DNA from: Propionibacteriales bacterium | GTDB lineage: Bacteria > Actinomycetota > Actinomycetes > Propionibacteriales > Propionibacteriaceae | Assembly (NCBI GenBank): GCA_030453285.1 | Contig: JAKDKP010000068.1 | Location: forward strand, 1 to 8,583 | Reading direction: 5' to 3' | DNA length: 8,583 nucleotides | Shown: positions 1-6,200 of the stretch, piece by piece | Layout: each line of letters starts with the position of its first letter | How positions within the stretch are numbered: position 1 is the stretch's first letter | Notes under the pieces: model-generated | Seen by the model: only the letters and a program-made list of their open reading frames with translations | What the model was told of the DNA's origin: nothing | The model's database searches: none | Made by a program: the position numbers and the translations under genes

Positions 1-285
1 CGACTGACCTCACCCCCAACACTGACCACCGCCCCTCCACACCAGAACGGGCGGCCTCAGTGCTGCCCATTGCCGGCCCGTCGATCAGCGACACGACGAG
101 AGCACGGATCGTTTGAACTGCCGGGCCCGGGGAATCACCGTCGGAGCGCCAACCGGACATCACCGTCTCGTCCCCCGGCTGAACACGGAATCGACCGTTC
201 GGTGAGGTGGGTGGCGGTCCCGACGATCGTGGGCAGAGGGCGGTCGTACGTACAGCGCTGAGATGCCTTACCCGCCAGCGTCCAG
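1..285. other. Left-edge region without a supportable gene
   Basis: I find no convincing gene here. Two edge-open readings compete. On the minus strand an ATG at 160 opens a 53-codon frame running off the left edge (starts MSGWRSDGDS), with only a poor, distant G-rich stretch upstream as a ribosome site. On the plus strand a frame open from base 3 stops at 111-113. Their third-position GC is similar and clearly below that of the neighbouring real genes, so composition does not decide. If the minus reading is real, it would be a gene downstream of and co-oriented with the acyltransferase. The stretch also contains a 10-bp palindrome of C and G at 121-130 and small palindromes near 246-260, none followed by a T-run. 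I see no RNA gene. Confidence 0.5.
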
Positions 286-1218
286 TCAGGAGCGCAGCGG
301 GATCAACCCGGTGAGCACCCGCCAATGCTCGCCGCCGACCGACCGATCGAGCACCAGCCGTTGCAGCCCGGTCTCGCGGGGCAAGTCGGCCCGATCGACC
401 TCGCCCCGACGATGGAACACGAAGAACAGGGCGTCGGCGTCCCCGTCACCACCTTCACCGGTCAGCGACCAGCGGGCCTGGAAATCAGCCAGATTGGTCC
501 CCGGCAGCCGCGCCAGTGTCGGGTCCAACAGCCAGCTCGTGCAGTGGAACTCGGTGAATGGGTGGTCGGCATACCGTTCGGCAAACAGCGCCCGGGCGCG
601 ATCGAGACTGTCCTGGACGACCTCCGGCGTCATCGGGCCCGACTGCGGGATGTGCGTGGACAGCACCCACCGCGACACCCCACCGGGCACCGCCTCGTCT
701 CCCGGTTCGTACCACTGCAGGTTGAACTGCAGCCGCCCCACCCACTGCAGGGCTCCCGACCACGCCGTTTCCAACCAGGTGTGGGTGTGCAGGCCGAAGT
801 TCTCGTAGGTCAGCGAGTGCACCCACACCTGCTGTCCCAGGTCCGACAGCGTCCGCCACGACTGATCATCGTCGATGCCTCGGCTGGCATGGTGCGCCCG
901 AACGTCATCGGTCGTCGCCAGCAACGCCATGATCGCCAGACCCCCGGGAACGGTGACCTGACCGCTCCCCACGTCGGCCACGCAGGACTCGTCCGCCACA
1001 CTGCCGAAGATGCTCTCGCCCGTCGGCCCGTACGAGCCGATCCGCGCCTGCAGCTTGTGGGCCAGGCTGCGGACGTGCACCGCGGCGTCCTCATCGGCCA
1101 ACACCGCCGCCGCCAGCCGCGGGACGGCACGCAGCGCATCTCCCCGGAACCCGAGACCTTCCCACCTCTGCCGGTCCCCCGGCTCGATCCGCTCTGCCAA
1201 CCATGCACGCGCCGTCAC
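286..1218 (-). CDS. Acyltransferase-domain protein, NAT_N/GNAT_C-like
   Basis: This 310-residue protein resembles the actinobacterial acyltransferase-domain proteins built from an alpha-helical N-terminal half (NAT_N type, about residues 1-140) and a GNAT-like C-terminal domain (GNAT_C type, about 141-305). The recognisable core is HTHTWLETAW at 144-153, then LQWVGRLQFNLQWYEPGD at 157-174, VLSTHIPQSGPMTP at 185-198 and FHCTSWLLDP at 224-233. It is expected to be cytosolic; no signal peptide or membrane segment is visible. Substrate and acyl donor are unknown. The frame stays open upstream to 1509, but that extension would overlap pepP and is not family-like. I chose GTG at 1218 because a TAGGGT hexamer lies exactly 7 nt upstream, suggesting a leaderless start; a GTG at 1227 would fall inside that hexamer. 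The gene is divergent from pepP. The family assignment is by recall of motifs, not a search. Confidence 0.75.
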   Translation of the reverse strand: MTARAWLAERIEPGDRQRWEGLGFRGDALRAVPRLAAAVLADEDAAVHVRSLAHKLQARIGSYGPTGESIFGSVADESCVADVGSGQVTVPGGLAIMALLATTDDVRAHHASRGIDDDQSWRTLSDLGQQVWVHSLTYENFGLHTHTWLETAWSGALQWVGRLQFNLQWYEPGDEAVPGGVSRWVLSTHIPQSGPMTPEVVQDSLDRARALFAERYADHPFTEFHCTSWLLDPTLARLPGTNLADFQARWSLTGEGGDGDADALFFVFHRRGEVDRADLPRETGLQRLVLDRSVGGEHWRVLTGLIPLRS

Positions 1219-1225
1219 GGCGCCC

Positions 1226-1231
1226 ACCCTA
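1226..1231 (-). promoter_or_regulatory. Candidate -10 box of the acyltransferase gene
   Basis: Read on the minus strand the hexamer is TAGGGT, matching TAnnnT, followed by exactly 7 nt and then the GTG start at 1218. That geometry is the usual one for leaderless actinobacterial transcripts, whose first base is the start codon. No good -35 is visible 16-19 nt further up. The G-rich stretch covering this box and the next bases could instead serve as a weak ribosome-binding site, so the leaderless reading is not certain. Confidence 0.45.
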
Positions 1232-1271
1232 GCGAGCCGCGGAACCAGTCTTGGCCAGCATGGGAGGCGTG

Positions 1272-1292
1272 ATGCGAGAATTGCCCGCATGA
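1272..1292 (+). CDS. Possible six-codon leader peptide upstream of pepP
   Basis: ATG at 1272 opens a six-codon ORF (MRELPA) whose TGA at 1290-1292 overlaps the pepP start in an ATGA arrangement. A strong GGGAGG ribosome-binding site sits at 1262-1267, 4 nt before this ATG. It is 21 nt from the pepP ATG, too far to serve pepP directly. The same 4-nt spacing is used by the general stress gene in this window. An in-frame ATG at 1260 would lengthen it to ten codons but would lie inside the ribosome site. This could be a translational-coupling leader that delivers ribosomes to pepP, or a chance match. It only works if transcription starts upstream of about 1262. Confidence 0.3.
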   Translation: MRELPA

Positions 1293-2782
1293 GCGACAAG
1301 CAGCCGGAACTTCCCAATCGCCAGTCCCCGTTCTCCGAGGCGTTCAAGGCGTTCATCGCCGAGGACTGGGAACCGTACGCGAGCGAGCTGCCGACCAGGC
1401 TGCCGGCCGCCGAGGCAGCCGTGGCCCGCCGCGCCGCTGTCTCGGAGATCTTCCCCGGTGACCGCGTCGTCGTCCCCGCCGGCGGCTTCAAGGTGCGCTC
1501 GAACGACACCGACCATCGCTACCGCCCGCACTCGGCGTTCGCCCACCTGACCGGGTTGGGCACCGACCGTGAACCCGACGCCGTGCTGGTCCTCGAACCG
1601 ACCGACACCCCCGACGGTCCCAGTGGCGGTCACACCGCCACCCTCTATTTCAAGCCGCGCGCCCCCCGTACCGACCGCGAGTTCTATGCCGATCCCCGCT
1701 ACGGCGAGATGTGGGTCGGCCAGCGCGAGTCCTTAGAGGAGATGGAGGCCCTCACCGGTCTGATCTGTGCCCCGATCGACGAGCTCGACGAGGCCCTGGC
1801 CAAGAACGCCGACGCCACGACGATCCGGCTGCTCCGCGACACCGACCAGACGGTGGACGAGGCGGTCGACAAGATCCGCACCGAGCACCAGCTCACCGTG
1901 ACCGCCGAGACCGATCAGGACGTCACGGTCCGGCTCAGCGAGCTGCGGTTGATCAAGGACGCCTTCGAGGTCGAGCAGATGCGCGAGGCCTGCGACCAGA
2001 CCGCCGAAGGATTCGCTGCGGTGGTGGCCGATCTTCCCGAGGCCGTACGACGGGGTCGCGGCGAACGCTGGGTGGAGGGCGTCTTCGGCCTGCACGCCCG
2101 CCACGTCGGCAACGCGGTCGGCTACGACACGATCGCTGCGTCCGGCGATCATGCCAACACGCTGCACTGGATCCGCAACGACGGCGACATCACCGACGGC
2201 GACCTGCTGCTGCTCGATGCCGGGGTCGAACTCGACACCCTCTACACCGCCGACATCACCCGTACGTTGCCGATCTCGGGCCGGTTCTCCGCAGCCCAGC
2301 GCAAGGTGTACGAGGCGGTGCTCGAGGCCCAGGAGGCCGGCATCGCGGCCTGCCAACCGGGAGCAAAGTTCTCCGATGTGCACGATGCCGCGATCGCCGT
2401 CATTGCCCGGCACCTGCACGAATGGGGCATCCTGCCGGTCACCCCGGAGGTGTCGCTGGACAAGAGCACCGGTGGCCACCACCGACGCTGGATGGTGCAC
2501 GGCACCTCGCACCATCTCGGCATCGACGTGCACGACTGCGCCCAGGCGCGCACCGAGCACTACCGCGAGGGTGAACTACGCGCCGGCATGGTGATCACCG
2601 TCGAACCCGGCATCTACTTCAAGTCCGGCGACAAGCTCGTCCCCGACGAGCTGCGCGGCATCGGCGTACGGATCGAGGACGACATCTTGATCACTGCCGA
2701 CGGGCCCGAGAACCTGTCGGCTGCCCTGCCCCGCACCGCCGATGACGTGGAGGCCTGGATGGCTCCCCTGATCGCTCCATGA
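1289..2782 (+). CDS. pepP: Xaa-Pro aminopeptidase (aminopeptidase P, M24B)
   Basis: Cytosolic dinuclear metalloprotease that removes an N-terminal residue preceding proline. The 497-residue product has an AMP_N domain (about 20-150, including HSAFAHLTGLGTDREPDAVL) and a pita-bread M24 domain (about 205-480). All five expected metal ligands are present: D310 in LLLLDAG, D322 in YTADITRTLP, H408 in HGTSHHLGIDVHD, E439 in TVEPGIYF and E463 in GVRIEDD; H415 matches the second catalytic-site histidine of the E. coli enzyme. It is somewhat longer than E. coli PepP, with extra sequence between the two domains. The upstream-open frame from 1010 is antisense to the acyltransferase gene, so I chose ATG 1289, where family-like sequence begins. 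Its own ribosome site is weak (see the leader ORF). Its TGA overlaps the corA ATG. Residue 149 is a TTA leucine codon, the only one I found in any gene here. Confidence 0.95.
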   Translation: MSDKQPELPNRQSPFSEAFKAFIAEDWEPYASELPTRLPAAEAAVARRAAVSEIFPGDRVVVPAGGFKVRSNDTDHRYRPHSAFAHLTGLGTDREPDAVLVLEPTDTPDGPSGGHTATLYFKPRAPRTDREFYADPRYGEMWVGQRESLEEMEALTGLICAPIDELDEALAKNADATTIRLLRDTDQTVDEAVDKIRTEHQLTVTAETDQDVTVRLSELRLIKDAFEVEQMREACDQTAEGFAAVVADLPEAVRRGRGERWVEGVFGLHARHVGNAVGYDTIAASGDHANTLHWIRNDGDITDGDLLLLDAGVELDTLYTADITRTLPISGRFSAAQRKVYEAVLEAQEAGIAACQPGAKFSDVHDAAIAVIARHLHEWGILPVTPEVSLDKSTGGHHRRWMVHGTSHHLGIDVHDCAQARTEHYREGELRAGMVITVEPGIYFKSGDKLVPDELRGIGVRIEDDILITADGPENLSAALPRTADDVEAWMAPLIAP

Positions 2783-3798
2783 GCACCCAGCAGCCCAGCG
2801 GCCCGCCGGCTTCGGTGATCGCCTGGGGCTGGTACGTCGACGGCATTCGGCAGGACTGCGAGGACGTTGACGAGGCGAGCAGGCGGGCCGCCGACGGCGA
2901 AGGTTTTGTGTGGATGGGCCTCAAGGACCCCTCCGATGCGGACCTGAACACCTTCGCCGAACAGTTCAAACTGCACCCGCTCGCGATCGAGGATGCGGTT
3001 GAGGGTCACCGCCGATCCAAGCTGGAACAGTTCGGTGACACGCTCTTCATGGTGCTCTCCACCATCGCCTGGGTCGACCATGAATCGATCACCGAGACCT
3101 CCGAAATCGTGTCCACCGGTCAGATCATGGTCTTCCTCGGCCCCAACTTCGTATTGACCGTACGTCGCGGCGAGCAGTCCCCCCTGCAGGCGCTGCGCGA
3201 GCACCTCACTGCCGAGCCCGAACGCCTGGCCCTCGGTCCGTGGACGGTTTTGTACGCGATCGCCGACAAGGTGACCGACGACTACACCACGGTGGCGTAC
3301 GAGATGGGTGACGACGTCGATGAGGTCGAGTCGATGACCTTCGCCCGGTCCAGCCGGGGTGGGGTTGATGCCACGTACCAACTCAAGCGCGAACTGATCG
3401 AGTTCAAACGCAGCGTGATCCCGGCCGGCCTTCCGCTGCTGGCGTTGGCCAACCGTGAACACGCCGCCATCCCCGAACAGGCGCGCGCCTACTTCCGGGA
3501 GGTGGCCGACCATCACGTCGAGGTCCGCGAAATGATCCAGTCGTACGACGAAGTCCTCTCCTCGATCCTGCAGGCCGGGCTTGCCCGGGCGAGCGTCACC
3601 GACAACGAGGACATGCGCAAGATCTCTGCCCTGGTGGCGATCGTGGCTGCTCCGACCTTCATCGTGGGCATCTACGGGATGAACTTCGACTACATGCCCG
3701 AGCTGCGCTGGAAGTACGGCTACTTCATCGTGCTGGGCGCGATCCTGACCTTGATGACGACCCTGTTCATCGGCTTCAAGCGGCGGAAGTGGCTGTGA
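2779..3798 (+). CDS. corA: CorA-family magnesium/cobalt transport protein
   Basis: Inner-membrane divalent cation channel or transporter, normally a homopentamer carrying Mg2+, with Co2+ or Ni2+ possible. The 339-residue product has a large cytosolic N-terminal domain (about 1-265) and two C-terminal helices. TM1 spans about 282-299 and ends in the signature YGMN (GMN at 300-302). It is followed by the periplasmic loop FDYMPELRWKYG, then TM2 at about 314-333 and the basic tail KRRKWL. The MPEL loop motif is conserved, so the protein looks intact and functional; selectivity cannot be read from sequence. The ATG overlaps the pepP stop by 4 nt (ATGA) and no Shine-Dalgarno sequence precedes it, so translation probably depends on termination-reinitiation from pepP. 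It in turn overlaps the GPP34 gene. I see no Mg-responsive leader or riboswitch ahead of this operon. Confidence 0.94.
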   Translation: MSTQQPSGPPASVIAWGWYVDGIRQDCEDVDEASRRAADGEGFVWMGLKDPSDADLNTFAEQFKLHPLAIEDAVEGHRRSKLEQFGDTLFMVLSTIAWVDHESITETSEIVSTGQIMVFLGPNFVLTVRRGEQSPLQALREHLTAEPERLALGPWTVLYAIADKVTDDYTTVAYEMGDDVDEVESMTFARSSRGGVDATYQLKRELIEFKRSVIPAGLPLLALANREHAAIPEQARAYFREVADHHVEVREMIQSYDEVLSSILQAGLARASVTDNEDMRKISALVAIVAAPTFIVGIYGMNFDYMPELRWKYGYFIVLGAILTLMTTLFIGFKRRKWL

Positions 3799-4406
3799 GG
3801 CTGCTGATCGCCGAGGAACTGGCGTTGATCACCCGCAAGCCACGTGGCGGCTGTTGGTTCACACGCCCCGATCTGGACGACGTGCTGGGCGGTGCCCTGT
3901 TGGCCGAGCTGGTCGCCGAGGGGCAACTTCGACGTGACCGCGACGGCGACGGCGGGCCGCGGGTCCTGCAGCCATTGTTGGGCGAACCGCCCGCCGATCC
4001 CCTGCTGGCCGAGGCCTGGCGGGTGGTCGACGGTTCGCGTGCCGGGAGGGCCCAACGGAAGGTGGCCAAGCTCGCCACCGACCGCGTGCTGACCAGATTG
4101 GCTGAACGCGAACTCGTGTCCCGCCAGCAACGTTCGGTGCTCTCGGATCGATGGTTGTCGCTGGATCAACTGCTGATCGATCGCCTGCGGACGAGGTTGC
4201 GCTCGGTGCTCGTCAACGGCACCGAGGCCGACGCACGGTCCCGCACCATGATCATGTTGCTCCATGGTGCGTACGTGCTCGGCAAGACGGTCGGGTGGGA
4301 CGCTGCCGAGCGCTCGACGGTCCGGGAGAACCGCAGACGGCTTGGTCGACCGGAATGGCCAGAACGCACCACGATCGAGGCCATCCAAGGGCGCCGGGCC
4401 GCCTGA
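3795..4406 (+). CDS. GPP34-family (GOLPH3-like) protein
   Basis: The 203-residue product resembles the GPP34 family, named for Golgi phosphoprotein GOLPH3, whose eukaryotic members bind PI4P on Golgi membranes; the role in actinobacteria is not established. Evidence is the N-terminal RLLIAEELALI, the alternating helical pattern GGALLAELVAEGQL, the central PLLAEAWRVV, and the late segment ARSRTMIMLLHGAYVLGKTV that matches the family's last conserved helix. Length is normal for bacterial members. There is no signal peptide or transmembrane helix, so any membrane contact would be peripheral. I chose GTG 3795, which overlaps the corA stop (GTGA) and has GGAAG 5 nt upstream; an in-frame GTG at 3789 would add two residues. 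It is the last gene of the pepP-corA operon. Residues contacting the lipid headgroup cannot be judged by eye. Confidence 0.8.
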   Translation: MRLLIAEELALITRKPRGGCWFTRPDLDDVLGGALLAELVAEGQLRRDRDGDGGPRVLQPLLGEPPADPLLAEAWRVVDGSRAGRAQRKVAKLATDRVLTRLAERELVSRQQRSVLSDRWLSLDQLLIDRLRTRLRSVLVNGTEADARSRTMIMLLHGAYVLGKTVGWDAAERSTVRENRRRLGRPEWPERTTIEAIQGRRAA

Positions 4407-4409
4407 TCA
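4404..4409. other. Palindromic shared stop site TGATCA
   Basis: The TGA of the GPP34 gene (4404-4406) and the complement of the TGA of the general stress gene (4407-4409) together form the palindrome TGATCA. Two convergent genes therefore end with zero bases between them. No hairpin plus T-run terminator is visible in the gene ends on either side, so transcripts from both directions probably run into the opposing gene. Confidence 0.9.
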
Positions 4410-4916
4410 CTCGAAGGCTGCTGCGCGGACGCCGGGCATGGTGGCGAGCAGGTCACGCGCCTGCTGGGCGACCTTGTGCTCGGACAGGATCTCGTACTTG
4501 GTGGCCACGGTCTGCTGCATCGAGGTGAAGTCACGACGACCACCGGAGACCGCGTAGGCGATCGACTGGAAGATCAGCGAGATGACGATGCCGAACAGCA
4601 GGGCACCGATCAGCACGGCCGGTCCGGTCTGTGGCGCGAAGAACAGCAGCAGCACCAGCCCGACCAACAGGCCGGTGGAGATGCCGGACAGCACGGCCTG
4701 GGTGAGCACCGTCTTCCAGGTCCGACGACCCAGCACCCGCTCGACCGACTTGAGGTCGGTGCCGACGATGCAGAGGTTCTTGACCTCGAACTCCTTGTCC
4801 GACAGGAAATCGACCGCCTGCTGGGCCTTGACGTACGACTCGTAGACCGCAACCGACTGCGGGAACTCGAGCTCGAAGATCGATCCGTGCTGCCGTTGCG
4901 GAATGTTCATGCTCAT
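4407..4916 (-). CDS. General stress protein, two-TM actinobacterial type
   Basis: The 169-residue product matches the actinobacterial 'general stress protein' family (YflT-like / GSP17M N-terminal domain). An N-terminal alpha/beta module carries YESYVKAQQAVDFLSDKEF (25-43) and VKNLCIVGTDLKSVERVLGR (45-64). Two hydrophobic helices follow at about 70-94 and 99-122. Then comes the family signature SGGRRDFTS (124-132) and a soluble C-terminal stretch with TVATKYEIL. It is probably an inner-membrane protein with both ends cytosolic; its molecular function is unknown. I chose ATG 4916, preceded by AGGAGG at 4 nt; a second in-frame ATG at 4910 (10 nt spacing) is the alternative. The open frame further up to 4955 lacks a ribosome site. 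It diverges from the phosphotransferase gene. The family name implies stress induction, but I see no clear stress-sigma promoter. Confidence 0.88.
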   Translation of the reverse strand: MSMNIPQRQHGSIFELEFPQSVAVYESYVKAQQAVDFLSDKEFEVKNLCIVGTDLKSVERVLGRRTWKTVLTQAVLSGISTGLLVGLVLLLFFAPQTGPAVLIGALLFGIVISLIFQSIAYAVSGGRRDFTSMQQTVATKYEILSEHKVAQQARDLLATMPGVRAAAFE

Positions 4917-4920
4917 GGCG

Positions 4921-4926
4921 CCTCCT
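4921..4926 (-). promoter_or_regulatory. Strong Shine-Dalgarno of the general stress gene
   Basis: Read on the minus strand this is a perfect AGGAGG, 4 nt before the ATG at 4916 and 10 nt before the ATG at 4910. It fixes the start to one of these two codons and rules out the longer frame reaching 4955. Confidence 0.8.
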
Positions 4927-4939
4927 GGTGTCGGAGTCA

Positions 4940-4945
4940 ACGTTA
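4940..4945 (-). promoter_or_regulatory. Candidate -10 box of the general stress gene
   Basis: On the minus strand the hexamer TAACGT fits TAnnnT and lies 24 nt from the ATG, which leaves room for a short leader containing the AGGAGG. The bases 17-18 nt upstream (CCTGCC / TCCTGC) do not resemble a -35 box, so this might be an ECF or other alternative-sigma promoter, or simply a weak call. Confidence 0.3.
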
Positions 4946-4977
4946 GCCTGAGCACACTCCCAGGCAGGATCGCCCCT

Positions 4978-5007
4978 GCGACAGTCCGCGCCGCGACACA
5001 CTAGCCT
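4978..5007 (+). promoter_or_regulatory. Candidate promoter of the phosphotransferase gene
   Basis: GCGACA at 4978-4983 matches four of six bases of TTGACA. TAGCCT at 5002-5007 fits TAnnnT, with an 18-nt spacer between them. Transcription would begin near 5014, giving a leader of about 26 nt that contains the GAGGGG ribosome site (5028-5033, 6 nt before the ATG at 5040). It lies back to back with the general stress promoter inside a 123-nt divergent region. Confidence 0.35.
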
Positions 5008-5039
5008 CAACATCTCTGATCGAGCATGAGGGGACACCG

Positions 5040-6173
5040 ATGCCCATCCCACCACGCGGTGAGGTTGCCGCCGCGCTGTCTGGTGCCTGGGGCGCAGGCG
5101 TCGAGGTGGGTGCAGGTCAGCGCATCGGCCCATGGTGCGTTGCGCGGTACGAGATCACCGACGGCCCTCACGCGATCGACAGCCCGTACGCGTCGGTCGT
5201 GGTCAAGTGGCTGCGGGCCGGCGATCCCGACGACCCGGGGCAGCGGGCCCACCAGTCGCAGCTCACCACCGAGTCGGTCGCTCTGCAATTCTTGGCATCA
5301 TGCGAGATCAGCGCACCCGCAGTGATCCATGCCGACACGAGCTTGTTGATCATGGAGGACCTCGGACGCCATCGCTCCCTCGACGAATTGATCATCGACG
5401 AGGGCTGCACCGCGAACGTCCGTCGCCATCTGATCAACACGGCTCGCGAGCTGGCACGCAGACACGGGATGACGGCCGACCGGAGCACGGAGTACTACGC
5501 ACGGTTCGGTGGCGTCGGGAATGTCGATCCGGAACGGGAGCTGTCGAGATTTCTGGACCAGGGTTGGGAACGAACACGGTGCTGGGCGACCGAGCTCGGT
5601 GACGGTCCCGACCACCATGCGATCGCCGAAGCGCAGGAGGTCAACCGCACAATCACCCGGCCCGACGGATTCCTCGCCCTCTCCAACGGAGACTCGGCCA
5701 CGAACAACGTCCTCGTCGTGGACGACTCGGTCATGATCATCGACTACGAGTTCGCCGGCTTCCGACACTGCCTGACCGACCTGGTCGAGTTCTACCTTCC
5801 CGGACCGCGTTTCGTCGCCGTGGCCGACGCCGCCAGCTCCGGTTTCGAGGACTCCTACCGTGCCGAACTCGGCCAGTGGATCCCCGAAGCCGCCGATGAC
5901 CAGGCCTTCGGCGTCGGGCTGGCGGCAGCCGGGCTCACGCATGCATTCGTTCGACTCGCCAACTTCGGCACCTGTGACCGGCGTCCCCGCGGAGACCTCA
6001 GCCGCCTGGAGCGTCTCCATGGATTGGAGAGTGCCGCCGACCTCGCCGAAGGCCGCTCCGCCTTTCCCTTCCTGACGCACTGGTGCCGAACCCTCGCCAA
6101 GACCCTGCGTCGGCGATGGCCGGACACCGACATCGACACCAACCAGCTCCCGCCGTTCCTGCCCCGCGGGTGA
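5040..6173 (+). CDS. Phosphotransferase of the APH/choline-kinase fold
   Basis: A 377-residue cytosolic kinase-like enzyme that should transfer a phosphate from a nucleotide to a small-molecule hydroxyl. Visible parts: the N-lobe strand SVVVKW with K56 as the ATP-contacting lysine; E78 in TTESVALQFL as its likely partner; the hinge LLIMEDLG; the catalytic loop LSNGDSATNNVLV with D218 as base and N223; and the metal-binding IIDYEFAGF with D235. The Brenner motif HxDxxxxN reads N-G-D-S-A-T-N-N here, so the usual histidine is asparagine, while Asp and Asn are kept. The C-terminal part (240-377) is helical and would form the substrate pocket; I do not recognise the substrate. Start ATG 5040 has GAGGGG 6 nt upstream. 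The gene stands alone, divergent from the general stress gene and convergent with the acetyltransferase gene. I would not call it an aminoglycoside-resistance gene. Confidence 0.82.
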   Translation: MPIPPRGEVAAALSGAWGAGVEVGAGQRIGPWCVARYEITDGPHAIDSPYASVVVKWLRAGDPDDPGQRAHQSQLTTESVALQFLASCEISAPAVIHADTSLLIMEDLGRHRSLDELIIDEGCTANVRRHLINTARELARRHGMTADRSTEYYARFGGVGNVDPERELSRFLDQGWERTRCWATELGDGPDHHAIAEAQEVNRTITRPDGFLALSNGDSATNNVLVVDDSVMIIDYEFAGFRHCLTDLVEFYLPGPRFVAVADAASSGFEDSYRAELGQWIPEAADDQAFGVGLAAAGLTHAFVRLANFGTCDRRPRGDLSRLERLHGLESAADLAEGRSAFPFLTHWCRTLAKTLRRRWPDTDIDTNQLPPFLPRG

Positions 6174-6200
6174 CCGGCTCGCTGATCATCCTCGCGAACA

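Noticed and set aside
325..1272. Long plus-strand open frame of 315 codons opposite the acyltransferase gene
   Set aside because: It is an antisense shadow in GC-rich sequence; the translation is rich in Arg, Pro, Gln and His with no domain pattern, while the minus-strand frame shows clear family motifs.
1219..1509. Extension of the acyltransferase gene by 97 residues to ATG 1509
   Set aside because: It would overlap the 5' end of pepP on the opposite strand and has no family resemblance; GTG 1218 with a -10-like box 7 nt upstream explains the start.
2614..3516. 300-codon minus-strand frame opposite corA
   Set aside because: The plus strand encodes a complete CorA with GMN motif and two TM helices; the antisense frame is compositionally odd and has no recognisable domain.
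5040..6173. Aminoglycoside resistance gene
   Set aside because: Only the general APH/choline-kinase fold is visible; substrate-pocket sequence is not recognisable, the loop histidine is replaced, and there is no resistance or mobile context.
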